Source: Pavlovales sp. CCMP2436 (lineage: Eukaryota > Haptophyta > Pavlovophyceae > Pavlovales). Taken from it: a stretch of 10,675 bases of DNA. This document shows, piece by piece, positions 1-7,467 of this stretch (positions are counted from its first letter, which is position 1; every line of letters starts with the position of its first letter). The notes beneath the pieces were generated by a model, which worked only from the letters and a program-made list of their open reading frames with translations, was not told the origin of the DNA and did no database searches. The position numbers and the translations under genes were made by a program. The stretch is from positions 17,025-27,699 of the forward strand of contig MU631507.1 of the NCBI GenBank assembly GCA_026770615.1, given 5' to 3'.

Positions 1-58
1 TGCGTTGGTGGGAAGGGGGTGGCAGCGTGCGTGGGGGGGCAGAAATATTTAGTTATTA

Positions 59-111
59 TGTGTGTGTGTCTGTGTGCGATCGTGTTTGCGTATGTGTGCG
101 TATGTGTGCGC
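59..111. repeat. TG-rich simple repeat
   Basis: Low-complexity TG/CG-rich tract directly upstream of the glutathione synthetase gene. It includes an exact tandem pair of the 10-mer TATGTGTGCG at 91-110. It looks like a microsatellite in the promoter-proximal region; no function is evident. Confidence 0.7.
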
Positions 112-116
112 ATAAG

Positions 117-123
117 TTTAAAT
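117..123 (+). promoter_or_regulatory. TATA-like element upstream of glutathione synthetase
   Basis: TTTAAAT stands out in GC-rich surroundings and begins 59 nt before the ATG at 176. Similar AT-rich hexamers lie at almost the same distance before the starts at 3157 and 7708, which supports a core-promoter role by inference. Transcription would then start roughly 30 nt before the ATG. Confidence 0.4.
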
Positions 124-175
124 TCGAGGGCGGTGTCGTCGGCGAGTATCTCAGTGTCTCGGTGAGTACGTTAGG

Positions 176-1825
176 ATGCGTCGTAGTATGCTCTCGCGCT
201 TGCTCGACTGGCTGCTGCTCGGCATGCGGCCCGGGCGCGCGCTGCTGAGCGCGTTCGCGCTCGCGCTCGCGAGCCGCCCCGCGGTCGCTGCTGCGCCTGC
301 GCCGAGCAGCATTTCGCCGCTCGGCGGCGGGACGCCCTCCGCAGTATCCGTAGCGCTCGTCTCGCGCGCGCTAGGATGGGCCAACACCAAGGGTTTGCAG
401 ATGTCGCCGCAGCCCGGCGTGTTCGTGCACGCGCCGCTCTCGCTCACGCCCTTCCCGCTCAGCGCCACCGAGTTCGAGCGCGCACGCGCGCTCGCGCCCG
501 CTTTCAACACGCTCGTGGAGGCCATCGCCGCAGACCCCGACTGGCTACTGGAGGTGCTCGACGCAACGCTCGCCTCGGACCCGTTCACGGCCAGGCTCGC
601 GCAGGTCCTGCGCGACCTGCGGACCGCGGGCGGCGAGGCGCAGCCACTGCACCTCGGGATCCACCGGTCGGACTACATGCTCGACGAACCGGCGCGCGCC
701 GACGGCGCGGGCTTTGCCGCGCCGCGCCTGCAGCAGATCGAGCTGAACACCATCGCCGCTTCTTTCGGCTGCCTATCGGCTAAGATCTCCGGGCTCCACA
801 CGTACCTCTGCGCCGTGGCGGCCGACGACGTCGCCGCCGTGCTCGAGCCGTCCGCCGCCGCCGAGCTCGCCGCCGGCGCGCGCCTGCCGCCAAACAGCGC
901 CCTCGAGGCACTCCCCGATGCGCTGGCCGCCGCGCACGCCGCGTACGTCGACCAGGCGGGCCTCTCCATCGGCGAGGGGACGCTGCCCGTCGCGCTCTTC
1001 GTGGTGCAGCCGGGCGAGGGCAACGTCGCCGACCAGCGCATGCTCGAGCTTGCGCTGTACGAGCGGCACGGGGTGCAGACGCTGCGGTGCACGCTCGGCG
1101 AGATCGCCACGGACGCTGAGCTGCGTAACGGGCCGAGCCGCGGCGGGCCGCGCCCGTGCCTGTATGTGCGCGGCCTCGAGGTGGCGGTCGCCTACTTCCG
1201 CGCCGGCTACGGGCCGGACGACTACCTGGGCGAGGCCGAGTGGGGCGCGCGGCTCACGGTCGAGCGCTCGGCGGCAATAAAGTGCCCGACGGTCTCGTAC
1301 CAGCTCGTCGGCACCAAGAAGGTGCAGCAGGTCCTCTCCGAACCCGGCGTACTCGAACGCTTCGTTGCGCACCCCGCGGAGGCGGCGGCGGTGCGCGCGA
1401 CCTTCGCCGGCCTCTACTCACTGCAGACCGACGCCGAGTACGAGCACGCGCTCCAGCTCACCCGCGACGACCCCGAGGGCTTTGTGCTCAAACCGCAGCG
1501 GGAGGGCGGCGGCAACAACGTCTACGGGCGCGCCGCCACCGAGAAGCTCTCGGGCATGCGCGCGGGGGAGCGCAAGGGGTACATCCTGATGGAGCTCATC
1601 CGGCCACGTCCGCGGCAGCTCGCGCTCGCCCGCAAGAACGAGGTTACCCTCGGTCAGGCCGTCTGCGAGCTCGGCGTGTACTCTGTCTTCCTCGGCGGCG
1701 GCGGGCAGCCCCCGCTGCTCAACGAGGTCGCCGGTCACTTGCTCCGCGCGAAGCTGCTCGGCACCGACGAAGGGGGCGTCGCCGCGGGGTTCGCCGTGCT
1801 CTCCAGTCCGCTCCTTGAAAACTAA
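176..1825 (+). CDS. GSS: Glutathione synthetase (eukaryotic type)
   Basis: Joins gamma-glutamylcysteine and glycine with ATP, the second step of glutathione synthesis (EC 6.3.2.3). The 549-residue intronless frame carries the family landmarks in order: RSDYM (164-168), IELNTIAASF (188-197, with the expected metal-ligand Glu and Asn), IKCP (368-371), GTKKVQQ (379-385), the glycine-rich ATP loop KPQREGGGNN (439-448), MELI (472-475), and a C-terminal HLLRAK...DEGGVAAGFAVL block (521-542). The well-studied animal enzyme is about 474 residues. The surplus is mostly an N-terminal extension of about 60-70 residues with Arg residues and a hydrophobic Ala/Leu-rich stretch (about 21-42), which looks like a signal or transit peptide, so a plastid or other organelle location is possible. 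The start at 176 is the first in-frame ATG after the TATA-like box; ATGs at 188 and 224 would shorten the leader only. GC at third codon positions is very high. The homodimeric state is known for the family, not seen here. Confidence 0.95.
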   Translation: MRRSMLSRLLDWLLLGMRPGRALLSAFALALASRPAVAAAPAPSSISPLGGGTPSAVSVALVSRALGWANTKGLQMSPQPGVFVHAPLSLTPFPLSATEFERARALAPAFNTLVEAIAADPDWLLEVLDATLASDPFTARLAQVLRDLRTAGGEAQPLHLGIHRSDYMLDEPARADGAGFAAPRLQQIELNTIAASFGCLSAKISGLHTYLCAVAADDVAAVLEPSAAAELAAGARLPPNSALEALPDALAAAHAAYVDQAGLSIGEGTLPVALFVVQPGEGNVADQRMLELALYERHGVQTLRCTLGEIATDAELRNGPSRGGPRPCLYVRGLEVAVAYFRAGYGPDDYLGEAEWGARLTVERSAAIKCPTVSYQLVGTKKVQQVLSEPGVLERFVAHPAEAAAVRATFAGLYSLQTDAEYEHALQLTRDDPEGFVLKPQREGGGNNVYGRAATEKLSGMRAGERKGYILMELIRPRPRQLALARKNEVTLGQAVCELGVYSVFLGGGGQPPLLNEVAGHLLRAKLLGTDEGGVAAGFAVLSSPLLEN

Positions 1826-2204
1826 CCTCCTCTCCGCGTGCCCAGCAGCCCGCACCAACGACGGTACGCGGTCAGTTTCACACTCAGTCTCACGGTCACC
1901 GGTTGGGACAGGTCTCAGGTTCTTTACTTTTAGTTTCGCGCGAGCGAGCGATTTCATTGGTGAACTGTAGGTATATATGACTGTCCACAGCGTCGCGGTC
2001 AGTAGTTTATTTAACGGTGTAGCCAACTTCATCGACATCAAGGCTTGAATCAAGGCTGATTGCTGCCTCCGGGGGGCTGAGCGCCCCCTCCCACTGCAGA
2101 TATCATGAAAGCCACCTCCCTCAAGAGGCTCAACGCCTAGGGCGTTTGCGGGTGTGTTGAAGGGAGGGACATAATAACTAACTACGTCGCGATGGCGCAT
2201 AGGG
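1826..2204. other. Convergent intergenic region (3' ends)
   Basis: 379 nt between the stop of glutathione synthetase and the stop of the minus-strand HAD gene. I see no gene in it. TTTATT at 2006-2011 reads AATAAA on the minus strand, about 195 nt past the HAD stop, and could be its poly(A) signal. No comparable signal is evident for the plus-strand gene. Confidence 0.5.
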
Positions 2205-2744
2205 CTAGAATCTCCGTGCAGGCCGAGCCAGGATCGCGATGGCCGCCTCTGCGTCGCGGTCGTTAAGGCCCTCGGAGCTCTCGACGAGCACGCAGCGATG
2301 CTCAAACATGGGACGATGCCGCTGGTTCGCCTTGCCGTCCACGCAGTCCAGGTCGTCGAGGACCACAAAGCGCGTCACGTCAACGCCGCTCGCCGCGTGC
2401 GCCTTGAGCCAGGCCGCGATCTCCCACTGCCGCTCGGAGTGGAGCGACGGGTCCGTGCACGCGACGAGCGAAATCGACGCAAGCGGCTCGCCGTACGCGT
2501 AGAGCTGCTCGCGGATCGCCCGCACCGCGTGCGGGTCGCACCGCCACGTGGACGAGAGTACCACCTGCGGGCCCGCGGCGGTCATAATCGAAGCGAGCGC
2601 GTCGAGGCAGCGGCGCGGGAACTCGAAGCCGCCGACGGCCTCGCCGCCGAACGGGAGCAGGACACCGTCAATGTCAAGGAACAGGTAGCCCGGGCCTCTG
2701 CGCCTGTGCTCGGGCAGGGGCCGGTGCTCGGGTTGCGTAGGCAT
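2205..2744 (-). CDS. HAD-fold protein, HAD_SAK_2-like (putative hydrolase/phosphatase)
   Basis: Haloacid dehalogenase-superfamily domain of the short type seen in Swiss-Army-Knife RNA-repair-like and bacterial hypothetical proteins. From the ATG at 2744 the product is 179 residues. Motif I is YLFLDIDGVLLP with the nucleophile/acid pair D24 and D26. Motif II is VVLSSTWR (S64, T66). A basic residue follows in SERQWEIAAWL (about R105). The acidic motif is FVVLDDLD (D130, D131, D133). The C-terminal LVESSEGLNDRDAEAAI closes the family pattern. Phosphatase or phosphotransferase chemistry is inferred from the motifs; the substrate is unknown. In-frame ATGs at 2765 and 2849 are alternative starts giving 186 and 214 residues. 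I chose 2744 because TTTTAA on the minus strand lies about 62 nt upstream, like other genes here. However, a coding-like segment in another frame (2745-2952) raises the possibility of a longer, spliced or frameshifted gene. Confidence 0.75.
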   Translation of the reverse strand: MPTQPEHRPLPEHRRRGPGYLFLDIDGVLLPFGGEAVGGFEFPRRCLDALASIMTAAGPQVVLSSTWRCDPHAVRAIREQLYAYGEPLASISLVACTDPSLHSERQWEIAAWLKAHAASGVDVTRFVVLDDLDCVDGKANQRHRPMFEHRCVLVESSEGLNDRDAEAAIAILARPARRF

Positions 2745-2952
2745 GTAGGCAGATCTCTCTGCCATCAAGCAGTGCGGCCGCCATCGTGCCGCCGCTGAAC
2801 TTAAAATGCAGGCAAATAGTCCAGTCGTTGCCCTGGTCCCCCGGTACATAAACCGTCATCCACCACGTCCGCGGAGCAGAATCAGCCCGTTTGAGGAGGG
2901 CTGCGCATCCGGTTCCGACTCCCCGCAGGTGCTGCACAACATCCAGCTCAAG
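2745..2952 (-). other. Coding-like segment upstream of the HAD gene, off-frame by one base
   Basis: On the minus strand the frame entered at 2952 stays open to about 2674 and has protein-like composition (LELDVVQHLRG, then RTWWMTVYVPGDQGNDW, then CLHFKFSGGTM). It is immediately preceded by a pyrimidine-rich stretch ending in AACAG (2953-2957), which resembles a 3' splice site. A short candidate first exon, ATG at 3098 to 3081 (MGERRT) followed by GTATGA, would join it in phase. The frame differs by one base from the HAD reading frame, so a further intron or a frameshift would be needed to fuse them. I recognise no domain. It may be a real 5' exon, a decayed coding region, or chance. Confidence 0.3.
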
Positions 2953-3097
2953 CTGTTTTTGAAAGAAAAGGTGAGGAGCTCAGATGCGAGTCAGTTCCTC
3001 GCGCGTGTGCCTGTTGCAGCAGTGCTCATCCCGGTTGCTTTCCTAACCTCGTGCGTACCCCCATAAACACCTGTTCATACCGTCCTCCGCTCGCCCA

Positions 3098-3105
3098 TAT
3101 TTAAA
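3098..3105 (+). promoter_or_regulatory. TATA-like element upstream of SPPL gene
   Basis: TATTTAAA in an otherwise GC-rich stretch begins 59 nt before the SPPL ATG at 3157. The surrounding 2745-3156 spacer is a divergent promoter region between the HAD and SPPL genes. Confidence 0.45.
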
Positions 3106-3156
3106 AAACGCAATCGCTGAGATTAAGCCGCCGGGGTTCACCTGTACCTGGGACAG

Positions 3157-6100
3157 ATGGGGGCCGGATTGCGGCTCGCGCTCGCGCTGCTCGCCGCCCT
3201 CGGCGGCGCGCGGGCGGAGCGGGCGTTAGCCGACTTTATGCTCGGCCTCGGCCCCTCAGAGCTGTTCGCCACGCGCGCAAACTCGGCCGTGCTGCGGCCA
3301 CCGGCCGGGGGTGGCCTCGGCTACCCGCTGGTCGCGGCTGAGCCGCGCGACTTCTGCACGCCCGTGGCCGACGACGGCGCGCTTGCCGGCTCGGTGGTGC
3401 TGGCCGCCCGCGGCGGCTGCTCATTCGAGGAGAAGCTGCGCAACGCGGCGGGTGCGCACGCGGCGCTGCTCGTGGTGTACGGCTCGCTGGACGCAGCCTA
3501 CGCCAACGCGACCTCATCCTACGCGCTCGGCGACCCGTGCGCTATCGACTGCGCCCGCGGATCATTCGTGGCGCGCGCGGCGGAGGACGGGTTCTCGCAG
3601 CGCGTGGGCGGTTTCCGCGAGCTCTGCGCCTCGCACTGCGACGCAGGCGTCTGCGCCGCGTCGGGCGTGCTGCAGTCGGACGCAGTCTCCGCTGGCGCCG
3701 AGCTCCGCGTCTGCTGCCTGCCCGACGAGCGGATGGTGATGAACCTTGGCGACGCGTCGACGGGTAGAAAGGGTGCGCTTAACCTGCCTGCCGTTTTTGT
3801 GCTGCGCGCCGACGGCGAGCGGCTGCTCGTCGCTGCCGCCGCAGCCGGCGCGCGCGTGCGCGCGCATGAGCGCAAAACGATGCCAATCGACCCCTCGCTC
3901 CTCCTCATCTGGGCGATCGGCGTGTTCGCGGTCACGCTCGCCGCGTGGGCCGCCACGGCGAAGGAGCGGCAGGCCGCTGCGCTCGTCGGCTCGGACGCCA
4001 AGGCGACTGACTGGCCGGATGCCTCGGTCGGGCGGTGAGTCAGCTGTGACTGTTTTTTTTTTTGTTTTTTTTTCAAGTTCTTTTAACGGTGCTCTGCTTT
4101 GTCTCTTGCCCTCGCTGCGTACTCCGCCCTCCTCCCTTCGTGACACCTCCCTACCCACCCTCCATTTCCTCCTTGAATAGCATCAACGCGCCCGCAGCCG
4201 AGTTGGAGGAGGAGACGCTCGAACTGACGGCGGCGCACGCGCTTGCCTTCGTCCTCGTGGCCTCAGTCTCGCTCGTGGCCATGTTCTTGCTGCTGCAGGT
4301 GCGTGCTACCTTTTTTGTAGTGTAATACTCAATATACTACGTGTTCGTGCTGCTGCAGGTGCTGTGCGTGTTAATATATTGAGAATCACACGCAACTATA
4401 CTTATATCAATAGAGTTGAGAACTATACAACCCAGTATGTGCTCGTTGCCTTTTCCTCGGTAGATTTTAATACATTATTATTAGCGGCTCAACAGTTTTT
4501 AAATTTGAACAGGTCTGAGTCTGAAAGCTTCATGCCAACATGCAGCAGAGAAGGCGTTTAATATATAGGAATCTGGAAAGCACGTTATCGGGTGCGCACC
4601 TGCCAAAGACAATTCATGATATAGATAGAGAGATACATACATAGTAATATTAGAATGACAGCAGCTCTCTTATATAATAGCTCCCTTGTATAGAGAAATA
4701 GTAGCCCCCTCTTGGAAAACTACCAGGACAGTCAGACGCCAGCTTGAATCCCTATCAGTAATATATATCCGAAAATATATCTGCTGGAGCCTGGACTCTG
4801 TTCTTGGTAAATACCTCGCCGGCGAGGTATTCACCAATGCGAGAAGTACTGTAAACTGTAAACTGGTGTTCAACTAAATACGGTTTTTGATCCATTTAAA
4901 TATATAGCAGCACCGTCGTGCTGGCGCTGCTGCTGCATGCGCGCTGCTGGGTATTTTATTAAAGCACGACTTACTTATAGAAATACGTGGCAGTAGACAG
5001 TGCTCAGGTCGCGTTAATGCCCAGGCAAATTGCCTAGGCGTACAGGCGCGCTGCTGTTTTTTTTTTTTTTTTTGGACTACGACTTACTCAATAGGAACTC
5101 AGGCAGCAGCAGCCAGCAAATCCAAGCAAATCCAGTGTGTAGTGCTACTGGTATTTTCTGGTAATTGAACCCAACTTCAACCTCTGACCCCCCCCCCCAC
5201 CCCCCACCCACCCCGTGCTTACAGCTGGGTATGTTCTGGGTGATTCGCGTGGTTCAGCTCCTCTTCTGCGTCGGCTGCATCACAGCCATTTTCCAGTTTG
5301 GCACCTTCCCGCTCGTGCACGCGCTGCAGCCGCGGTGTGCGCTCGATCCCACTGCCCTCCTTCATCCCTCCCTTTTTCCCCACACTGGGTAGGGTGCGCA
5401 TGCAGTAGGGCGCTCACCTTTTTTTTTTTTTTTTTTTACCCTGCGCCACTCCCAGTTGACTCCCGCGGTGGGCCGACGCCCGCACTTTGGCCGCTTCGCT
5501 ACCTCGCCCCAGCCGAACGTGCCCTGCACGTCTCCTCCGAACCCGCCTGAACCCGCTCCGCGCGTCCCCTCCGCACGCGCGCAGGCTCGCGCACATGCAC
5601 TTGCTCACGACCGACTGGCTCGGCGCGCTCACCGTGGCCGACGGGGCCGCGCTGCTGCTCTCGAGCGCACTCGTCGTGTGGTTCTACGTGTGCCGCCACG
5701 CGAGCTACGCCTGGCTGCTGCAGGATCTGATGGCGCTGGCCATGTGCTGCATGTTCCTCCGCACGATCCGCCTGCCCAACGTGCGCGTGGCGGCGGTGTT
5801 GCTCTCCGTGTTCTTCCTTTACGACATCTTCATGGTCTTCCTCTCGCCGCTCATCTTCCGCAAGTCCGTCATGGTCGAGGTCGCCACGGCGGGCGCGGGC
5901 GGCGAGGCGCGGCAGCAGCTCTCCGGCGACGGGCGCACGTGCGCGCACATCGCGGGCGAGCGCATGCCGGTCCTCTTCATGGTGCCGCGCATCGACTTTG
6001 GCGGCGGCTACGCCATGCTCGGACTGGGCGACGTCGTGATGCCGGGGCTCCTCGTCTGCTTCGCGCTGCGCTACGATTGCGCCATGCGCTTGCTGCGCCA

Positions 6101-6464
6101 GCACGGGGGCGGCGGCGGCGGCGGTGGCTGCTGCGCGCGCGGCCCGTCCTACTTTGTGATCGTCGCGATCGGCTACGCTGTCGGGCTTCTACTCGCGCTG
6201 CTCGCAAACGTGTTCGGCCTCACCTTCAACGGCGTGCGCGGCCAGCCCGCGCTCCTGTACCTCGTGCCCTGCACGCTGCTCCCGATCATGCTCGCCGCTG
6301 CCTTACGGGGCGAGCTGCGCGAGATGTGGCAGGTGGAGGGGCTGGACGTGCACACCGGCGCATACGAGGCGCACGGCGAGGAGGCCGGCAGGCAGGACTC
6401 GGCGGAACCGTACTCGTCGCTCAGCGAGGAGGCCGGCAGGCACGAGGCAGCAGGGCCGCCCTAG
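3157..6464 (+). CDS. Signal peptide peptidase-like intramembrane aspartyl protease with PA domain (SPPL2-type)
   Basis: Presenilin/SPP-family GxGD protease that cleaves type II membrane proteins within the bilayer. My model is join(3157..4034, 4181..4298, 5225..5334, 5585..6464), 661 residues. Intron phases 2, 0 and 2 agree on both sides of every junction. Residues 1-20 are a signal peptide (GGARA|ER). The PA domain includes VVLAARGGCSFEEKLRNA (80-97), followed by a Cys-rich insert (C128, C132, C157, C161, C166, C186, C187). A first membrane segment spans about 248-266, with further segments in exons 2-4. Catalytic motifs are FLYDIF (D449), GLGD (515-518, D518) and QPALLYLVP (589-597), all intact. 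The C-tail has YSSL (645-648), a possible tyrosine sorting signal for endosome or lysosome. The acceptor at 5512 is in the same phase and would add 24 residues. The PA domain plus close resemblance to plant and animal SPPL sequences separates it from ER-type SPP. Confidence 0.93.
4035..4180 (+). other. SPPL intron 1
   Basis: 146 nt, GTGAGT at the 5' end and GAATAG at the 3' end, phase 2. It contains long T runs at about 4051-4073. The competing CCGCAG at 4197 would break the frame, so the acceptor at 4180 is preferred. Confidence 0.8.
4281..4365 (+). repeat. Duplicated exon-2 end and 5' splice site
   Basis: The stretch ending exon 2 with its donor (4282-4302) recurs exactly 60 bp downstream (4342-4362) with one mismatch. 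Both copies carry TGCTGCTGCAGGTGC. The copy is in the same frame and would encode VFVLLQ in place of MFLLLQ, but the intervening 42 nt after the true donor contain an in-frame TAA at 4323. Confidence 0.75.
4484..4558 (+). repeat. Dispersed repeat part X, intron copy
   Basis: About 75 bp starting GCGGCTCAACAG and ending AGAGAAGGCGTT. It aligns along its length with 9501-9569, with substitutions and a few small indels. In this copy part X lies upstream of part Y. Confidence 0.75.
4716..4766 (+). repeat. Dispersed repeat part Y, intron copy
   Basis: About 50 bp aligned with 9413-9463. It includes an exact 26-bp match (4728-4753 against 9425-9450) containing the core CAGACGCCAGCTTGAATCCC. Flanking similarity continues on both sides, starting with AAAAC at the same distance in each copy. 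Confidence 0.85.
4804..4837. repeat. 34-bp palindrome without spacer
   Basis: Arms 4804-4820 and 4821-4837 are reverse complements with a single mismatched pair (4809/4832). The inner 22 bp (4810-4831) are perfect, centred on CGCC|GGCG. It would form a strong hairpin in the intron RNA or a cruciform in DNA. Confidence 0.85.
4939..5150 (+). repeat. Diverged tandem duplication in SPPL intron 2
   Basis: GCGCGCTGCTG occurs at 4939-4949 and 5046-5056, and ACGACTTACT occurs at 4966-4975 and 5079-5088, in the same order. The first interval is AT-rich; the second is a T17 run. Further resemblance follows (GGCAGTAG against GGCAGCAG). The offset of 107-113 bp suggests an old tandem duplication with a poly-T expansion in the second copy. 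Confidence 0.5.
5335..5584 (+). other. SPPL intron 3
   Basis: 250 nt, GTGTGC donor and GCGCAG acceptor, phase 2. It carries a T19 run at 5419-5437, well upstream of the chosen acceptor. The nearest AG after that run (5455) puts a stop in the protease frame. CCCCAG at 5512 is a phase-compatible alternative acceptor. Confidence 0.7.
6376..6442 (+). repeat. In-frame direct repeat in the SPPL C-terminal tail
   Basis: The same 19 bp, GCGAGGAGGCCGGCAGGCA, occurs at 6376-6394 and 6424-6442, a 48-bp offset (16 codons). The copies encode EEAGR at 634-638 and 650-654 and bracket the YSSL motif. Confidence 0.85.
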
Positions 6465-7110
6465 CGCGGGAACCCGAACTCGCCCCCTAGTGCTTCAAAG
6501 CCCGGCACGCTAGAGCCGAATTTGAGTGACCGGGCACGTGCGCAGTGTCAGACGCTTTGCAACCAGGGAGAAGGCGGCGCAGCGTGCACCCTTTTACAAA
6601 AAGAATACCTCGTATATTGACTATAGCGCCTAGACCCAATAATACTGTATTAGCTATTCCGTGAGTGAGTATTCCCTTCGGACCAAAGGCAAAGTACTAA
6701 TATCTGTAATCAGGCAGCATGGATGTCGATGAACGATAAAACTCTCCCCTGGCTGCTCCACAGTGCATCGCCACTGCGCGTACAGGCTGCGCAAGGACTT
6801 GATGCTGATCGATTAAGAAATTGGAGCAGGGGCAAGTCCATAATAGTCATCGCTATCTGAGTCAGGGTGTCATTCTAAGCAGTCCATGTCAGTCGATGCG
6901 CTAGCAGTGACCCTCCAAGGGGCGAGGGCCCGACCCGCCCGAGGGGCCGAGGTGGCGCAGCGAAGGATTCAGAAATAAATCAGATCCCGTGGCGGACGTG
7001 ATGCAGCAAGGATGCCACCCCGCCTGCGTGCGCAAGAGTCCAGACGCCGTCGGATGGCCACGGTTGCTCAGCCCGGGGTGGACGTGGTTGGATGGCCCAC
7101 CGACGGTTGA
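6465..7110. other. Convergent intergenic region, no gene recognised
   Basis: 646 nt between the SPPL stop and the stop of the minus-strand histone-fold gene. It is less GC-rich around 6595-6900. AATAAA occurs on the plus strand at 6974-6979, about 510 nt past SPPL, which is far for a poly(A) signal. I see no tRNA, conserved RNA or coding frame I could support. Confidence 0.5.
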
Positions 7111-7467
7111 TCAGCCAGGGGCGGACGGGTTTGCAGGGCTTGGCTTTGTAGCGCGCTCGGGTTTGCGCCCGGCTTGCTCGTCCGGCTTGCTCGCTAGCAC
7201 ATCCACCACTTCCCTTACGAAATCGAAGAGCTCCGTGCGCGCCACGGCGGATTTTACATCGTCAATGTCGATCACCGCCGACCCCCTCGCCACCGCGTCA
7301 GCGGCCGACGCCTCGATCAGGTCTCGCGCAAGCATCTCGGCGGACCTGGCGGCCAGCACGCAGCTCTTCTCGGCGATTCGGCCCACGTCATCGTCCTCCT
7401 GCATGATGCGCTTCACCTTCTTGGCCGGCAGGATCGCGCCGGCGACCGCGTGCCGCTTGGGCGCCAT
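7111..7467 (-). CDS. Histone-fold protein of the NF-YC / DRAP1 / POLE4 group
   Basis: 118 residues with one CBF/NF-Y-type histone fold at about 12-90. Helix 1 is ILPAKKVKRIMQEDDD, resembling the LPLARIKKIMK signature of this group. It is followed by VGRIAEK, a long helix 2 (about 35-62), IDIDDVKSAVART (66-78), and a C-terminal helix LFDFVREVV like the TDIFDFL segment of NF-YC. A short basic start (MAPKRH) and a Lys/Pro-rich tail flank the fold. Such proteins act in the nucleus as obligate heterodimers with an NF-YB-type partner, in CCAAT binding, NC2 repression, chromatin accessibility complexes or DNA polymerase epsilon. Which role applies cannot be decided here: the C-terminal helix favours NF-YC, while the small size suits POLE4/Dpb3 or CHRAC subunits. 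No intron is needed. It is divergent from the gene at 7708. Confidence 0.85.
   Translation of the reverse strand: MAPKRHAVAGAILPAKKVKRIMQEDDDVGRIAEKSCVLAARSAEMLARDLIEASAADAVARGSAVIDIDDVKSAVARTELFDFVREVVDVLASKPDEQAGRKPERATKPSPANPSAPG

Larger units (their letters stand above)
4299..5224 (+). other. SPPL intron 2 (long, AT-rich, repeat-bearing)
   Basis: 926 nt, GTGCGT donor and a C-rich tract ending CTTACAG, phase 0. It is much longer and more AT-rich than introns 1 and 3. It contains both parts of a dispersed repeat shared with 9.4-9.6 kb, a 34-bp palindrome, a T17 run (5057-5073) and a diverged tandem duplication. Short ORFs on both strands around 4670-4877 look like consequences of the palindrome and AT richness, not genes. 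Confidence 0.8.

Noticed and set aside
162..174. GTGAGT donor-like site just before the glutathione synthetase ATG
   Set aside because: No usable acceptor lies between it and the ATG, and splicing past the ATG would remove the only good start.
773..1372. Long minus-strand open frame inside glutathione synthetase
   Set aside because: Antisense shadow of a high-GC3 gene; the plus strand carries the conserved enzyme motifs.
1418..2368. 316-codon minus-strand open frame
   Set aside because: Antisense to the end of glutathione synthetase and off-frame in the HAD gene; composition follows the real genes.
2806..3066. 86-codon plus-strand open frame in the HAD/SPPL spacer
   Set aside because: It overlaps the candidate promoter of both genes, and the opposite strand looks more protein-like there.
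4670..4877. Pair of overlapping ORFs on opposite strands in SPPL intron 2
   Set aside because: They cross the palindrome and AT-rich intron DNA and show no coding bias.
5456..6490. 344-codon plus-strand open frame over SPPL exon 4
   Set aside because: It is an Arg/Ala/His-rich shadow frame of the protease exon, which has all catalytic motifs in the other frame.
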